Positions 24,674-38,200 are shown, counted from the stretch's first letter. The stretch is 64,000 nucleotides of DNA from CAZGUH01 sp964529005 (GCA_964529005.1 CAZGUH010000021.1:6188-70187); one strand, 5' to 3'. Program-made: numbers and translations. Notes: a model not told the origin generated them from the sequence alone.

Positions 24674-25315
24674 GTGGAGTTCCAGTTGCTCGCGTCGTTG
24701 GACCCGGCGGTGCAGCGCGACGTCCTGGCGAGCACCACCCGGCGGCGCTACCCGAAGGGCACCGTGCTGTTCCACGAGGGCGACCCCGGCGACACGCTGC
24801 ATCTGATCGCCAAGGGCAAAGTCGCCGTTCGAGTCGGTACTCCGGAAGGCGACGTCGCGACGCTGACGATCCTCGGCGCGGGATCGGCGTTCGGCGAGCA
24901 GGCGTTGCTCAGCGGCGCGGCGCGACGCACCGCGACCGTCGTGGCCGTCGAAGCGACTGAGACGATGGCGCTTCCACGTGCCGCGTTCGAGGACATCCGC
25001 AGCCGGTTCCCGTCCGTGAACCAGCTGCTCCTCGATCAGCTCGCCGCGCAGGTCCGGCGTCTGTCGACTCAGCTCATCGAAGCGCTCTACCTGTCGGCCG
25101 ACAAGCGCGTGATGCGCCGGATCATCGAGCTCGCTCACGTCTTCGACGGCGGCGACGTGCCCGTCACCCAGGAGGACGTGGCGACGATGGCGGGCACGAC
25201 ACGGCCGACCGTCAACCGCGTGATGCAGACGATGGAGTCGGCCGGGGTGATCCAGCTCGGTCGTGGCCGGTTCCGCGTCCTCGACGCGGCGGCGTTGGCG
25301 GCGCACGCCCGCTGA
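24674..25315 (+). CDS. Crp/Fnr-family transcription regulator
   Basis: The 213-residue protein has a cyclic-nucleotide-binding beta-roll (YPKGTVLFHEGDPGDTLHLI, VATLTILGAGSAFGEQALLSG, RRTATVVA) where GEQAL and the following Arg-rich strand match the cAMP phosphate-binding cassette. A helix C follows, then a winged helix (VPVTQEDVATMAGTTRPTVNRVMQTM). It has no Cys cluster, so it is not an FNR-type oxygen sensor. GTG 24674 follows GGAAGGGG. Its closeness to a nucleotide cyclase suggests that it reads the cyclase product and controls the divergent genes. Confidence 0.9.
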   Translation: MEFQLLASLDPAVQRDVLASTTRRRYPKGTVLFHEGDPGDTLHLIAKGKVAVRVGTPEGDVATLTILGAGSAFGEQALLSGAARRTATVVAVEATETMALPRAAFEDIRSRFPSVNQLLLDQLAAQVRRLSTQLIEALYLSADKRVMRRIIELAHVFDGGDVPVTQEDVATMAGTTRPTVNRVMQTMESAGVIQLGRGRFRVLDAAALAAHAR

Positions 25316-25378
25316 CGCGCCGACGCCGCTGGCGCGGTGTTCGCACCAACGGCGTCGTCGACAGATGGGATCGAACGC

Positions 25379-27270
25379 TCAGCGAGCGCGGGCGTCCCGG
25401 TACAAGGCATCGAGGTATCCGGCCTCGAACTGCGGACCCCACATGTTCTGCATGTACCAGTTGCACAGCGCCCGGATCGAGCACCGCAGGCCGTAGCGAT
25501 CGACGAGATAGCCGCCCTGGGACACCACCGAGACGACGTACCAGGTGCCACCGATCTGGCTGAAGACGCCGCCGCCCGATATGCCGCCGTTGGCGTTGCA
25601 GCCGAAGCCGACGGACTTCCAGCCGTTGCCGAAGTCGGCCACCGCCCCGTTGGCCGACGAGCAGAAGTACGGGTAGCAGCGGATCGCGAAGCGCTCGCAA
25701 TAGCCGCCGTTGGCGGCGTCGTAGCGACCCTCCGCCGGGTAGCCGACGGCGAACTTGTACGGCGTGCGCGAGGCCGCACCCTGGTAGATCCGGAACGATC
25801 CGGTCGTGTCGCCGATCAGCCGGCCGTTGTTGTGAGCGGCGTCGAACTTCACGAAGGCGTAGTCGAAGAGGTGCGGGTAGACGCCGGTCAACGTGTCGAA
25901 GTAGCTCGGATAGAACGCGCGGTTGCCCGCGGCGAACCACTCGCCGTACGGCATCGAGGTGCCGTACAGCGCCGGCAGGAAGCTGTAGGCATCCCAGAAC
26001 CTGCCGGAGTTCGGGTCACGCAGGCAGTGAGCAGCTGTCAACACGAGCGCACGATCGACGACCGTGCCCGAGCAGCTGTTCGCCCGGTACCACTGGCCGC
26101 CTTGCAGTCGCCACATCACCAGACGGCCGATCGCCGGCGAGACCGACGACGCGTGCCCGGCGCTGCCGATGGTGAACGCCGGCTCGTTCACCAGCATCTG
26201 CGGAAGGCCCAGACCCTCCGGGGCCGCTGCGCCGACCTCGGACCGGACCGGCAGGAGGACGTCGTCGCCGACGTTCGAGATCGCTTCGCCGGAGGTCGCG
26301 ATCGCCTCGCCGGTCGGGATGCCGCGGCCGTCCGGGGTCGCCGCGGTCATCAGCGGCCCCTCCACGAGACCCATGCCGTCGGGCAGACCCGTGACGCTGG
26401 CCGAGCCGTCCACCCCGGCGTCCGATGCCGACACCTCCAGCACCGACGAGTCGGGATCGCCGGTCGTTCCGCCGCCGCTGCCCAGGACGGCGTTGAGGTC
26501 GGCGAGGAGGTGGGTGGGTGCGCTGCTGTAGAGGCAGATGGTGCCGGTGGCGCTGGTCTTGGCGATGACGAGGTTGGGTGTGGTGGTGGCGGCGCGCAGG
26601 TTGAGGTTGGAGGCGTTGGGGCGTGGGGCGTCGCAGGGGTAGACGGTGACGTAGCCGTCGTGGGTGGGGTCGACGGCGGTGACGTTGACGACGACGGCGG
26701 AGGCGGTGGCGGGGACGCCGTGGGTTCCGGTGACGGTCAGTTCGACGGTGGCGTCGGCGGCGACGACACCGGCGGGGGCTCCGGCGCCGGTGCGGGTGTC
26801 GAGCAGCCGAGCCGGCACGACCGGGGTCAGGTCGGAGCCGGTGGGGTACCAGCCGTTGAGGTCGGCGAGGAGGTGGGTGGGTGCGCTGCTGTAGAGGCAG
26901 ATGGTGCCNNNNNNNNNNNNNNNNNNNNNNNNNNNNNNNNNNNNNNNNNNNNNNNNNNNNNNNNNNNNNNNNNNNNNNNNNNNNNNNNNNNNNNNNNNNN
27001 NNNNNNNNCGGCGGGGGCTCCGGCGCCGGTGCGGGTGTCGAGCAGCCGAGCCGGCACGACCGGCACGAATGCCGTGTTCGGGCTCGCGGCCGCAGCTCCG
27101 GTGTCGATCGGAGCGGCGACGACGCTCGCGGCCATGGCGAGCGCCGCGCTGACGGTGACGCCGGCACGCCGCACGAGCGCCGTCGTGCGCTGCCTGGCGG
27201 GGATCGACCGGAGATGGCCGCCGGGATCGCCGTGGTTCGGTGACAGCAGTCGGCAACGGTGACCGCGCAT
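25379..27270 (-). CDS. Secreted trypsin-like serine protease with repeated 'VPARLLDTR' domains (contains assembly gap)
   Basis: ATG 27270 (preceded by GGGAGA) begins an export signal (VRRAGVTVSAALAMAASVVA). A beta-rich domain repeated every 121 residues follows (VPARLLDTRTGAGAP ... SAPTHLLADLN). The C-terminal half is a trypsin fold with LTAAHCLRD (His), FDYAFVKFD (Asp) and CNANGGISGGGVF, where GISGG replaces the usual GDSGG around the nucleophile Ser. 100 Ns at 26909-27008 break the frame. Comparing the two repeat copies predicts a true gap of 224 bp plus n x 363 bp, which restores one frame across the gene. It probably acts outside the cell; its substrate is unknown. Confidence 0.8.
26492..27062. 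repeat. 363-bp coding tandem repeat collapsed at an assembly gap
   Basis: One complete copy runs 26492-26854. The next begins at 26855 with the same bases and enters the gap at 26908. The sequence after the gap from 27009 matches the complete copy from about 26770. Near-identity of the copies explains why assembly failed here. Confidence 0.85.
26909..27008. other. Assembly gap of 100 N
   Basis: Exactly 100 undetermined bases, a conventional placeholder. The real length is unknown. Confidence 0.99.
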
Positions 27271-27514
27271 GGGAATCTCCCTCGCTCGTCGGTGGCACGG
27301 GCGCCGTGCCCGTGCGGCCGCATCGTGCGACGGGGAGGCCTGCGCCGACTGTGCGCGAGGCGACGGTCCTGAGGTGCGCCGACCGACAGTCGCGATCAGA
27401 AGAATCCCTGCGTGTGCGTTGTAGAGGAAGTACGAGGGGAGTGGTAGCCTGCCACGCGCCGCCACGTCAGCGGTGGCCTTCGTGTTCCCTCGTTCCTGAA
27501 AGCGATCGCTCCAC

Positions 27515-28831
<1,317 letters not shown>

Positions 28832-28868
28832 CGGGTGCGCGGCGCCTCCTCGGCGCCGCGCAACTCGG

Positions 28869-29495
28869 TCAGTCCAGCTTCACGATCCCCATCCGCACCG
28901 CGGTGAGGACCGCCTGGGTGCGATCGCGAGCGTTGAGCTTCTCGTAGATCGACGCCAGATGGTTCTTCACCGTCTTCTGGCTGATGTACATCTTCTCGGC
29001 GATCTCGGTGGTGCCCAGCCCATCGGCGACCAGCTGGAGCACCTCCTCCTCCCGAGGCGAGACGACCGGCTCCTCGTCGCGGTGCACCTCCTGGAGCATG
29101 GCCTCGGCGAGGCCGGGCGACAGCACGGTGTCTCCGCTGGCAGCGAGCCGGATCGCCGAGACGATGTCGCTCAGCGAGCAGTCCTTGGTGAGGTAGCCGA
29201 CAGCGCCGGATCGGATCGCCTTGTCGACGACCTCGCGGTCGATGTGCATCGTGAGGATCACGACGAGCTGGCGTGCGTCCGCGTTGAGCAGCCGTTTCGT
29301 CGCCTCGATGCCGTCGGCGCCGGGCATCGAGACGTCCATCAGCACCACGTCCGGGCGTCGTTCGAGGGCCATCCGCACGGCGTCGTCGCCGTTGTTGGCC
29401 TCACCCACGACCGAGATGTTCTCCGCTTCGAGCGCGCGCCGCAGCCCCTGGCGCAGCATCGTGTGATCGTCGACGAGCAAGACGCTCAGCGCCAC
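28869..29495 (-). CDS. NarL/LuxR-family response regulator
   Basis: The 208-residue protein has a receiver domain (LLVDDHTMLRQGL, phospho-acceptor Asp in DVVLMDVSMPGADG, Lys in YLTKDCS) and a C-terminal LuxR helix-turn-helix (VSPREEEVLQLVADGLGTTE, ISQKTVKNHLASIYEKL). AAGGAGG precedes GTG 29495. It overlaps the end of the histidine kinase gene by 10 bases, so the two form a two-component pair. Confidence 0.95.
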   Translation of the reverse strand: MALSVLLVDDHTMLRQGLRRALEAENISVVGEANNGDDAVRMALERRPDVVLMDVSMPGADGIEATKRLLNADARQLVVILTMHIDREVVDKAIRSGAVGYLTKDCSLSDIVSAIRLAASGDTVLSPGLAEAMLQEVHRDEEPVVSPREEEVLQLVADGLGTTEIAEKMYISQKTVKNHLASIYEKLNARDRTQAVLTAVRMGIVKLD

Positions 29496-31279
29496 GTTGT
29501 GCCTCCTTCGGGACCGAGTCCCGTGCCTTCGATCGTCACCCGGACGAACGTGCCCGACGGGTTGGCCTGGCCGATGGCCAGGTCGGCCCCGATGCTCGCC
29601 GCACGTTCGCGCATTCCCAGCATGCCGTATGAGTCGGGACGGGCCCGCGTCTCCCGGATGCCGACGCCATCGTCGCGGACTTCGAGGGTCGCCTCGGCGC
29701 CGTCGTACGACCACGTGACCCACAGCCGGCGCGCTTGCGCATGGCGCTCGACGTTGGTGATCGCCTCGCGGGCGATCTGCCACAGCTCGCGCTCTTGCAT
29801 GATCGGCGGGCGGGCGCTGTGGGTGTGGTGGAAGACGACCTCCAGCCCGCTGCGGCCGCGCACACGATCGAGGAACTCCGCCAGCGTGCCGACCAGGTCG
29901 CGCGTGTCGGTGACCTCGGTGCGCAGGTCGTAGAGCGTCTCGCGCACCTCGCCGAGCACCGAGCTGACCTGGCCGCGCAGGTGCCGGAGCGCATCGGTCA
30001 CGGCGTCGCCGCGCTCGGCCGCGGCGAGCGCCGTGTCGACCTCGAACCCGAGCATCGCCAGCGACGACCCGATGTGGTCGTGGAGATCGCGGGCGATCCG
30101 GATCCGCTCCTCGTCGGCGCCCGCCGTGCGCAGCCGGCGGAAGAGCCGGGCGTTGTCGATGGCGATGCCGAAGGGCTCGGTGAGCCCGTGCAGGATCTCG
30201 GCGTCCTGGGCTCCGAACGCGCTCGGCCGCTCGCTCTCGACTGCGATCAGGCCGACCAGCGACCCGCGGGCTCGCAGCGCGCCGTACAGCCCGCTGCCGG
30301 CATTGGGCGCGACGCCGGTGGCGCCGTCGGGAAACGCGTCGACGCGGATGGTCTTCGGGGCCGCCATCGCCCGCCGGAACACGTCCGGCAGCTCGCTCGG
30401 GCCCACCGTCGCAGGCGCGTCGAAGCCGGCGCTGCGAGCGACGTCGAAGTCGCGATCGGTCTCGCGCACGAGCAACACGGCGATCGCGTCCGGCGAGAGC
30501 ATCGTGCGGACGCGAGCGACCGTGGAGTCGAGCACGTCGGTGAGGTCGAGGGACGCCGGCATCGTCTGGGCGACGCGCTGCAACGAGAACAGCAGCGCGT
30601 TGGCCTCGGCCAGATGGCTGATGCGATCCATCGCCATCTGCTGCTGCCGCGCCGATTCCAGCGAGGCGCGGTTGGAAAGGCCGCTCGTGATCGCCACCAG
30701 CACCAGCAGCAGCGCCCACAGCGTGGCGTCCTGCGCGCCCTCGCCCACCCCGACCTCTTGGAGGTGCTGGAGGCTGACGATCGCCGCCGAGGCGATCGCG
30801 ATCTCGGTGGCGAACACCACGCCGCAGGCGAACCCGGCGAGCATGACCGTCGGCACCAGCGCGAGCGTGAGCGGCGAAGCCCACTGCGCGGTGAGCATCA
30901 CCACGACGGTGTGCGCGGCGAGCTCGACGACGATGCGCAGCCGGGTGCGCGGCTCGTCGCGGTAGGGGGTCGGCGAGACGACGGCGATCAACGTGGAGAT
31001 CGCCACGACCGAGGTGCCGACGATCACCGCCCAGTCGCCGTCGTCGTAGCCGTCGGCGGCACGGATCACGCACGCCAGCAGGGCGGCCAGGCGGAACGGC
31101 GCCAGCGGGGTGGTGTTCGAGGTGACTGTTGCCCGCACGGCGCCGGCACGGCGCTCGACGCCACCCGGAGGCGCGCCGCGATTCTGGCGGCGTTCGACCA
31201 GCGGCCAGCTGAGATCGGCGGGCGCGTTCGTGGGAGCGGCGCCGCCCGGTGGGCTCTCGGCAGGATGCGTGCCGGCCAT
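29486..31279 (-). CDS. Membrane sensor histidine kinase (HisKA_3 type) with GAF domain
   Basis: The 597-residue protein has a charged N-terminal tail, about five to six membrane helices (residues about 65-205), a GAF-like domain (LDLTDVLDSTVARVRTML ... VGLIAVESERP), the phosphorylation site in RIRIARDLHDHIGSSLAML and a HATPase domain (REAITNVERHAQA, EVRDDGVGI, GMLGMRERA). It signals to the overlapping response regulator. ATG 31279 is 37 bases from the divergent coaE start. The stimulus is not evident. Confidence 0.92.
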   Translation of the reverse strand: MAGTHPAESPPGGAAPTNAPADLSWPLVERRQNRGAPPGGVERRAGAVRATVTSNTTPLAPFRLAALLACVIRAADGYDDGDWAVIVGTSVVAISTLIAVVSPTPYRDEPRTRLRIVVELAAHTVVVMLTAQWASPLTLALVPTVMLAGFACGVVFATEIAIASAAIVSLQHLQEVGVGEGAQDATLWALLLVLVAITSGLSNRASLESARQQQMAMDRISHLAEANALLFSLQRVAQTMPASLDLTDVLDSTVARVRTMLSPDAIAVLLVRETDRDFDVARSAGFDAPATVGPSELPDVFRRAMAAPKTIRVDAFPDGATGVAPNAGSGLYGALRARGSLVGLIAVESERPSAFGAQDAEILHGLTEPFGIAIDNARLFRRLRTAGADEERIRIARDLHDHIGSSLAMLGFEVDTALAAAERGDAVTDALRHLRGQVSSVLGEVRETLYDLRTEVTDTRDLVGTLAEFLDRVRGRSGLEVVFHHTHSARPPIMQERELWQIAREAITNVERHAQARRLWVTWSYDGAEATLEVRDDGVGIRETRARPDSYGMLGMRERAASIGADLAIGQANPSGTFVRVTIEGTGLGPEGGTTWR

Positions 31280-31302
31280 GTGCGTGCCAAGGCTATGCGG
31301 CC

Positions 31303-31308
31303 TATCGT
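31303..31308 (+). promoter_or_regulatory. Candidate -10 box for leaderless coaE
   Basis: TATCGT (TANNNT) ends 8 bases before GTG 31317. Confidence 0.4.
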
Positions 31309-31316
31309 GGCCCGGC

Positions 31317-31949
31317 GTGATCCTCGTGGGGCTGACCGGCGGCATCGGAAGCGGCAAGTCGACGGTGTCGAACGCTCTGCGGGCGCGCGGCGCCGTCGTC
31401 ATCGATGCCGACGCGATCGTGCGCGAGCTCCAGCGCCCCGGCATGCCGGTGCTCGACGCGCTCGTCGAACGCTTCGGCGACGAGATCCTCACGCCCGAGG
31501 GCGAGCTCGATCGTGCCCGCCTGGCATCGATGGTGTTCGGCGACACCGACGCGCTCGAGGCGCTCAACGCGATCGTGCACCCGGCGGTGACCCGCGAGAT
31601 CAGCGCTCGGATCGACGCCGAACGCGGCGGCGATCGCGTCGTCGTGCTCGACGTGCCGCTGCTGGTCGAGAAGATCCGCTACCCGGTCGCCGGCATCGTC
31701 GTCGTCGACACCCCGGTGGAGGTCGCGGTCGCTCGTGTCGTCGAGCATCGCGGCATGGACGAGGCCGACGCCTGGTCGCGCGTGCGGCGCCAGGCGAGCC
31801 GCGAGGAGCGCCTGGCAAAGGCCGACTTCGTCGTCGACAACAGCGGACCGCCCGAGGCGCTCGACGCGCAGATCGACGCTCTGTGGGAGTGGATCGCCAC
31901 GCTGCCGGCCGCCGATCCCGTCGACACGAACACGCGTTCGCCTGCCTAG
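31317..31949 (+). CDS. coaE: Dephospho-CoA kinase
   Basis: The 210-residue kinase phosphorylates dephospho-CoA, the last step of CoA synthesis. The P-loop is GLTGGIGSGKSTV at residues 5-17. DADAIVREL and VLDVPLLVEK are family motifs and RQASREERLAKADFVVDN is the C-terminal signature. GTG 31317 gives the standard length. The uvrB LexA box lies inside its last codons. Confidence 0.95.
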   Translation: MILVGLTGGIGSGKSTVSNALRARGAVVIDADAIVRELQRPGMPVLDALVERFGDEILTPEGELDRARLASMVFGDTDALEALNAIVHPAVTREISARIDAERGGDRVVVLDVPLLVEKIRYPVAGIVVVDTPVEVAVARVVEHRGMDEADAWSRVRRQASREERLAKADFVVDNSGPPEALDAQIDALWEWIATLPAADPVDTNTRSPA

Positions 31950-31965
31950 CGCCGAGCGATAGCGT
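31927..31965 (+). promoter_or_regulatory. LexA (SOS) box and -10 of uvrB
   Basis: CGAACACGCGTTCG (31927-31940) fits the actinobacterial LexA pattern cGAACnnnnGTTCg exactly and lies in the end of coaE. TAGCGT (31960-31965) fits TANNNT and ends 7 bases before ATG 31973. LexA bound here would cover the -35 region. Confidence 0.75.
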
Positions 31966-31972
31966 GGGACGT

Positions 31973-33991
31973 ATGCAGCCGTTCCAGGTCGTCAGCGAGT
32001 TCCAGCCGGCGGGCGATCAACCGGCGGCGATCGAGAAGCTCGCCGCGGGCATCGAGCGCGGCGACCGCTTCCAGACGTTGCTCGGCATCACCGGCTCGGG
32101 CAAGAGCGCCACCATCGCCTGGACGATCGAGAAGGTGCAGCGGCCGACGTTGATCCTCGCTCCGAACAAGAGCTTGGCCGCCCAGCTGGCGCAGGAGATG
32201 CGCGAGTTCTTCCCGCACAACCGCGTCGAGTACTTCGTCAGCTACTACGACTACTACCAGCCCGAGGCGTACATCGCCTCCAGCGACACCTACATCGAGA
32301 AGGACTCGTCGATCAACGACGAGATCGATCGCCTGCGCCACTCGGCGACCGCGGCCCTGCTCACCCGGCGTGACACGATCGTCGTGGCGAGCGTCAGCTG
32401 CATCTACGGCATGGGCAGCCCCGACGAGTACCGCGGTCAGCTGCTCGAGCTCCACACGGGTGTCGACTACGACCAGCGCAGCATCCTGCGCCGCCTGGTC
32501 GACCTCCAGTTCGATCGCAACGACATGACGCTGGGTCGGGGCAAGTTCCGCGTCCGCGGCGACACCATCGAGATCCACCCGAGCTATGACGAGACGGTGC
32601 TGCGCATCGAGATGTTCGGCGACACCGTCGACCGCATCACCGTGGTCGATCCGCTCACGGGCGAGCAGCTGCGCGAGCTCACCGAGGTGCTCGTGTTCCC
32701 GGCTACCCACTACGTCGCCGGGGACGAGCGCATGCGCCGTGCGGTGCTCGGCATCGAGGCCGAGCTCCAGGAGCGCCTGGCGTGGTTCGAAGCGAACGGC
32801 AAGCTGCTCGAGGCGCAGCGGCTGCGCATGCGCACGCAGTACGACCTGGAGATGATCCAGGAGGTCGGCCACTGCAACGGCATCGAGAACTACTCGATGC
32901 ACATCGACGGCCGCACGTACGGCGAGCCGCCCTTCACGCTGCTCGACTACTTCCCGAAGGACTTCCTCCTCGTCATCGATGAGAGCCACCAGGCGGTGCC
33001 CCAGCTGCACGGCCAGTTCGAGGGCGACCGCAGCCGCAAGGACATCCTCGTCGAGCACGGGTTCCGCCTGCCGAGCGCACGCGACAACCGGCCGCTGCGC
33101 TTCGAGGAGGTGCTCGAGCGCATCAACCAGTGCGTGTTCTTGTCGGCGACCCCCAGCGAGTACGAGCTGCGCGTGTCGACACAGGTCGTCGAGCAGATCG
33201 TGCGGCCGACCGGCCTGGTCGACCCGGAAGTGATCGTGAAGCCCACCAAGGGCCAGATCGACGACCTGATCGAGATGGTGAACGACCGCATCACCAAGGG
33301 CGATCGGGTGCTGATCACCACGCTCACCAAGAAGATGGCCGAGGACCTCACCGAGTACCTGCTCGAACAGGGCCTGCGGGTGCGCTACCTACACAGCAAC
33401 ATCGACACGATCCAGCGCATCGAGATCATCCGCGCCCTTCGCCTCGGCGAGTTCGACGTTCTCGTCGGCATCAACCTGCTGCGGGAGGGTCTCGACCTGC
33501 CCGAGGTGTCGCTGGTCGCGATCCTCGACGCCGACAAGGAAGGTTTCCTGCGCAGCGAGACGTCACTGATCCAGACCATCGGGCGCGCCGCCCGCAACGT
33601 CGACGGTCAGGTCGTGATGTATGCCGACAAGGTCACGCCCTCGATGCAGAAGGCGATCGGCGAGACCAACCGGCGCCGCGGCATGCAGGTGGCGTACAAC
33701 GCCGAGCACGGCATCAACCCGCAGACGATCCGCAAGGCGGTCGGCGACATCCTGTCGATGCTGCGTCCCGACGAGACGGCCCCGGTGCCGGGCAAGGACC
33801 GGCGCCGCCAGCGCGAGCGCGACCGGGTGCAGCGCGAGCTGAAGACGTTGCCGCAGCAGGAGATGGCGCGGCTCATCCAGACGCTGGAAGAGGAGATGCA
33901 CGAGGCCGCCGCCGAACTGCGCTTCGAGTATGCGGCGCGTCTGCGCGACGAGATCAACGACCTACGCCGCGAGCTGCGCGAAGCCGGCTGA
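31973..33991 (+). CDS. uvrB: Excinuclease ABC subunit B
   Basis: The 672-residue helicase-like protein verifies damage and loads UvrC. Walker A is GITGSGKS (Ser in place of the usual Thr), the beta-hairpin region is YYDYYQPEAYIASSDTYIEKDSS, the DEAD-type box is VIDESH, and motif VI-like QTIGRAARN precedes the C-terminal UVR domain (MHEAAAELRFEYAARLRDEI). The short spacer and -10 box suggest a leaderless mRNA. Confidence 0.97.
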   Translation: MQPFQVVSEFQPAGDQPAAIEKLAAGIERGDRFQTLLGITGSGKSATIAWTIEKVQRPTLILAPNKSLAAQLAQEMREFFPHNRVEYFVSYYDYYQPEAYIASSDTYIEKDSSINDEIDRLRHSATAALLTRRDTIVVASVSCIYGMGSPDEYRGQLLELHTGVDYDQRSILRRLVDLQFDRNDMTLGRGKFRVRGDTIEIHPSYDETVLRIEMFGDTVDRITVVDPLTGEQLRELTEVLVFPATHYVAGDERMRRAVLGIEAELQERLAWFEANGKLLEAQRLRMRTQYDLEMIQEVGHCNGIENYSMHIDGRTYGEPPFTLLDYFPKDFLLVIDESHQAVPQLHGQFEGDRSRKDILVEHGFRLPSARDNRPLRFEEVLERINQCVFLSATPSEYELRVSTQVVEQIVRPTGLVDPEVIVKPTKGQIDDLIEMVNDRITKGDRVLITTLTKKMAEDLTEYLLEQGLRVRYLHSNIDTIQRIEIIRALRLGEFDVLVGINLLREGLDLPEVSLVAILDADKEGFLRSETSLIQTIGRAARNVDGQVVMYADKVTPSMQKAIGETNRRRGMQVAYNAEHGINPQTIRKAVGDILSMLRPDETAPVPGKDRRRQRERDRVQRELKTLPQQEMARLIQTLEEEMHEAAAELRFEYAARLRDEINDLRRELREAG

Positions 33992-34130
33992 CCCATCCCG
34001 CCCGCCCGGCTGGCTCGGGTCGCATCACCCGCCTGCATCACCCGCCGCAACGTCCCGCGCGCGGTCCCGCCCGCGCTTTCCCGCGCCCCACCCGTCGGGC
34101 GCGATCCGCTGCCGCCACGGCAACTTTCCG

Positions 34131-34153
34131 CGCCCAAGGCTGGTGCTTGGGCG
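34131..34153. terminator. Hairpin after uvrB, within an imperfect 40-bp direct repeat
   Basis: CGCCCAAG (34131-34138) pairs with CTTGGGCG (34146-34153) around a 7-base loop. It lies between uvrB and the convergent secreted-protein gene. An imperfect direct repeat (about 34098-34139 and 34149-34191, each with ATCCGCTGCCG and CGCGCCCAAGG) surrounds it. Confidence 0.55.
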
Positions 34154-34205
34154 GGATCCGCTGCCGGCACGGCATCCGATCGCGCCCAAGGACCCTGGCG
34201 GTCGG

Positions 34206-35135
34206 TCAGAGGATCGAGCCGATGACGTCCACGACGACGTGGGTCTTGTTCTCCCCGGCGCGCAGCTTGATGCGCCCCTGGGAGTCGGTCGGGGCGATGA
34301 CCAGGTTGGCGACCGTCTGGTTCACGCCCGTCCAGTTGACGCTCGAGTTGCCCGGCCACGACACGTCCGCTCGGAACGCCGACACGTAGCCGCCGCGCGA
34401 GCCGGTGTTCTCGGTCTCGGTGACGGTGAGGTTGAAGATCGCGGCGCGGGCCAGAGCCGGTGTGCCGAGGGAGACGATGCGCTCCTCGCCGACGGCGAGC
34501 TTCGACCCACCGGGCTGGCGTGTGTCGAGCACGCGCGGCGAGCCGCTGAACGGGACGAAGCCCACGGCAGGGCCCTGATAGCCGACGATCAGAGCGCCGA
34601 TCGACTGACCCGAGTTCGCCACGCTGACGTTGAACGAGTACGTGGCGGTGCCGTCGACCAGTTCGTCGACGACGAAGTTGTCGCTCTGGAAGCCGCCGCC
34701 GCCCGCCGACAGGGTGCGCAACGCCACGTTGGCGTACGCGCCGGCGAACGTCTTGCGCTGCAAGGCGACCGTCGGGCTGCCGATGTACGTGAAGTTGACC
34801 TGCTTGATGACGGCGCCCTTGGGGAGATCGATCGTCGCTCGAAGGTTGCCGGCCGCGCTGAGGAACGCCCCGTTGTCGTTGACGTTGCGCGTGCCGCCGT
34901 CGGTCGGCACGAACGCGGCCGGGTCGATCAGCACGTAGGTCAGGCCCTGCGTCTCCGGGAGGAACGCCTGCGGGAACGGGGTGGCGTCGTCCTGAGCGGG
35001 ACCGGGAGCCGCGATCGCCACCGATCCGGCGGGAAGCGATGCGATCACCGCGGCTGCGCCGGTGGCGAGGCCCATCCCGGCGAGCAGGTGACGGCGCGAG
35101 ACGCCCTCGGCGCCCAGTTCCTCGTTCAGCGACAT
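34206..35135 (-). CDS. Secreted Tat-type protein with 'PRVLDTR' beta domain
   Basis: The 309-residue protein has a twin-arginine signal (SRRHLLAGMGLATGAAAVIA) and a beta-rich body. Its C-terminal 120 residues (FSGSPRVLDTRQPGGSKL ... KTHVVVDVIGSIL) resemble the repeat unit of the protease at 25379. GGAGG precedes ATG 35135. It is probably a cell-surface or extracellular protein with no recognisable catalytic motif. It sits between uvrB and uvrA on the opposite strand. Confidence 0.75.
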   Translation of the reverse strand: MSLNEELGAEGVSRRHLLAGMGLATGAAAVIASLPAGSVAIAAPGPAQDDATPFPQAFLPETQGLTYVLIDPAAFVPTDGGTRNVNDNGAFLSAAGNLRATIDLPKGAVIKQVNFTYIGSPTVALQRKTFAGAYANVALRTLSAGGGGFQSDNFVVDELVDGTATYSFNVSVANSGQSIGALIVGYQGPAVGFVPFSGSPRVLDTRQPGGSKLAVGEERIVSLGTPALARAAIFNLTVTETENTGSRGGYVSAFRADVSWPGNSSVNWTGVNQTVANLVIAPTDSQGRIKLRAGENKTHVVVDVIGSIL

Positions 35136-35226
35136 AGCAACCTCCGTGCGGGACCGCCTCGACGACGCCGGGGAGGGTAGTACGCCGACCGCTCGGGTGG
35201 GACGCATCGGCGGCCGCGACTGCTGG

Positions 35227-35265
35227 CGAACGTCTGTTCCCCGATGTTGGAACGGTCGGTAATGT
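35227..35265 (+). promoter_or_regulatory. LexA (SOS) box and -10 of uvrA
   Basis: GAACGTCTGTTC (35228-35239) keeps both LexA half-sites. TAATGT (35260-35265) fits TANNNT and ends 6 bases before ATG 35272. Box-to-start spacing is within a base of that at uvrB. Confidence 0.72.
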
Positions 35266-35271
35266 GGGCAC

Positions 35272-38139
<2,868 letters not shown>

Positions 38140-38147
38140 CGCCCACT

Positions 38148-38198
38148 CGTTCATGTCGACCCTGCGCGTCACATCGACGCGTACGGCGGACATGAACG
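38148..38198. repeat. 51-bp palindromic repeat, copy 1
   Basis: The ends CGTTCATGTC and GACATGAACG are perfectly complementary, and the centre carries GCGCGT/ACGCGT dyads around CACATCG. It begins 8 bases after the uvrA stop and ends 2 bases before the stop of the DUF559-type gene. A second copy lies at 39140 in the same orientation, with about 80 percent identity by eye. Confidence 0.8.
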
Positions 38199-38200
38199 CC

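Noticed and set aside
26492..27062. Insertion sequence or phage repeat at the N gap
   Set aside because: The repeats are in-frame copies of a 121-residue protein domain.
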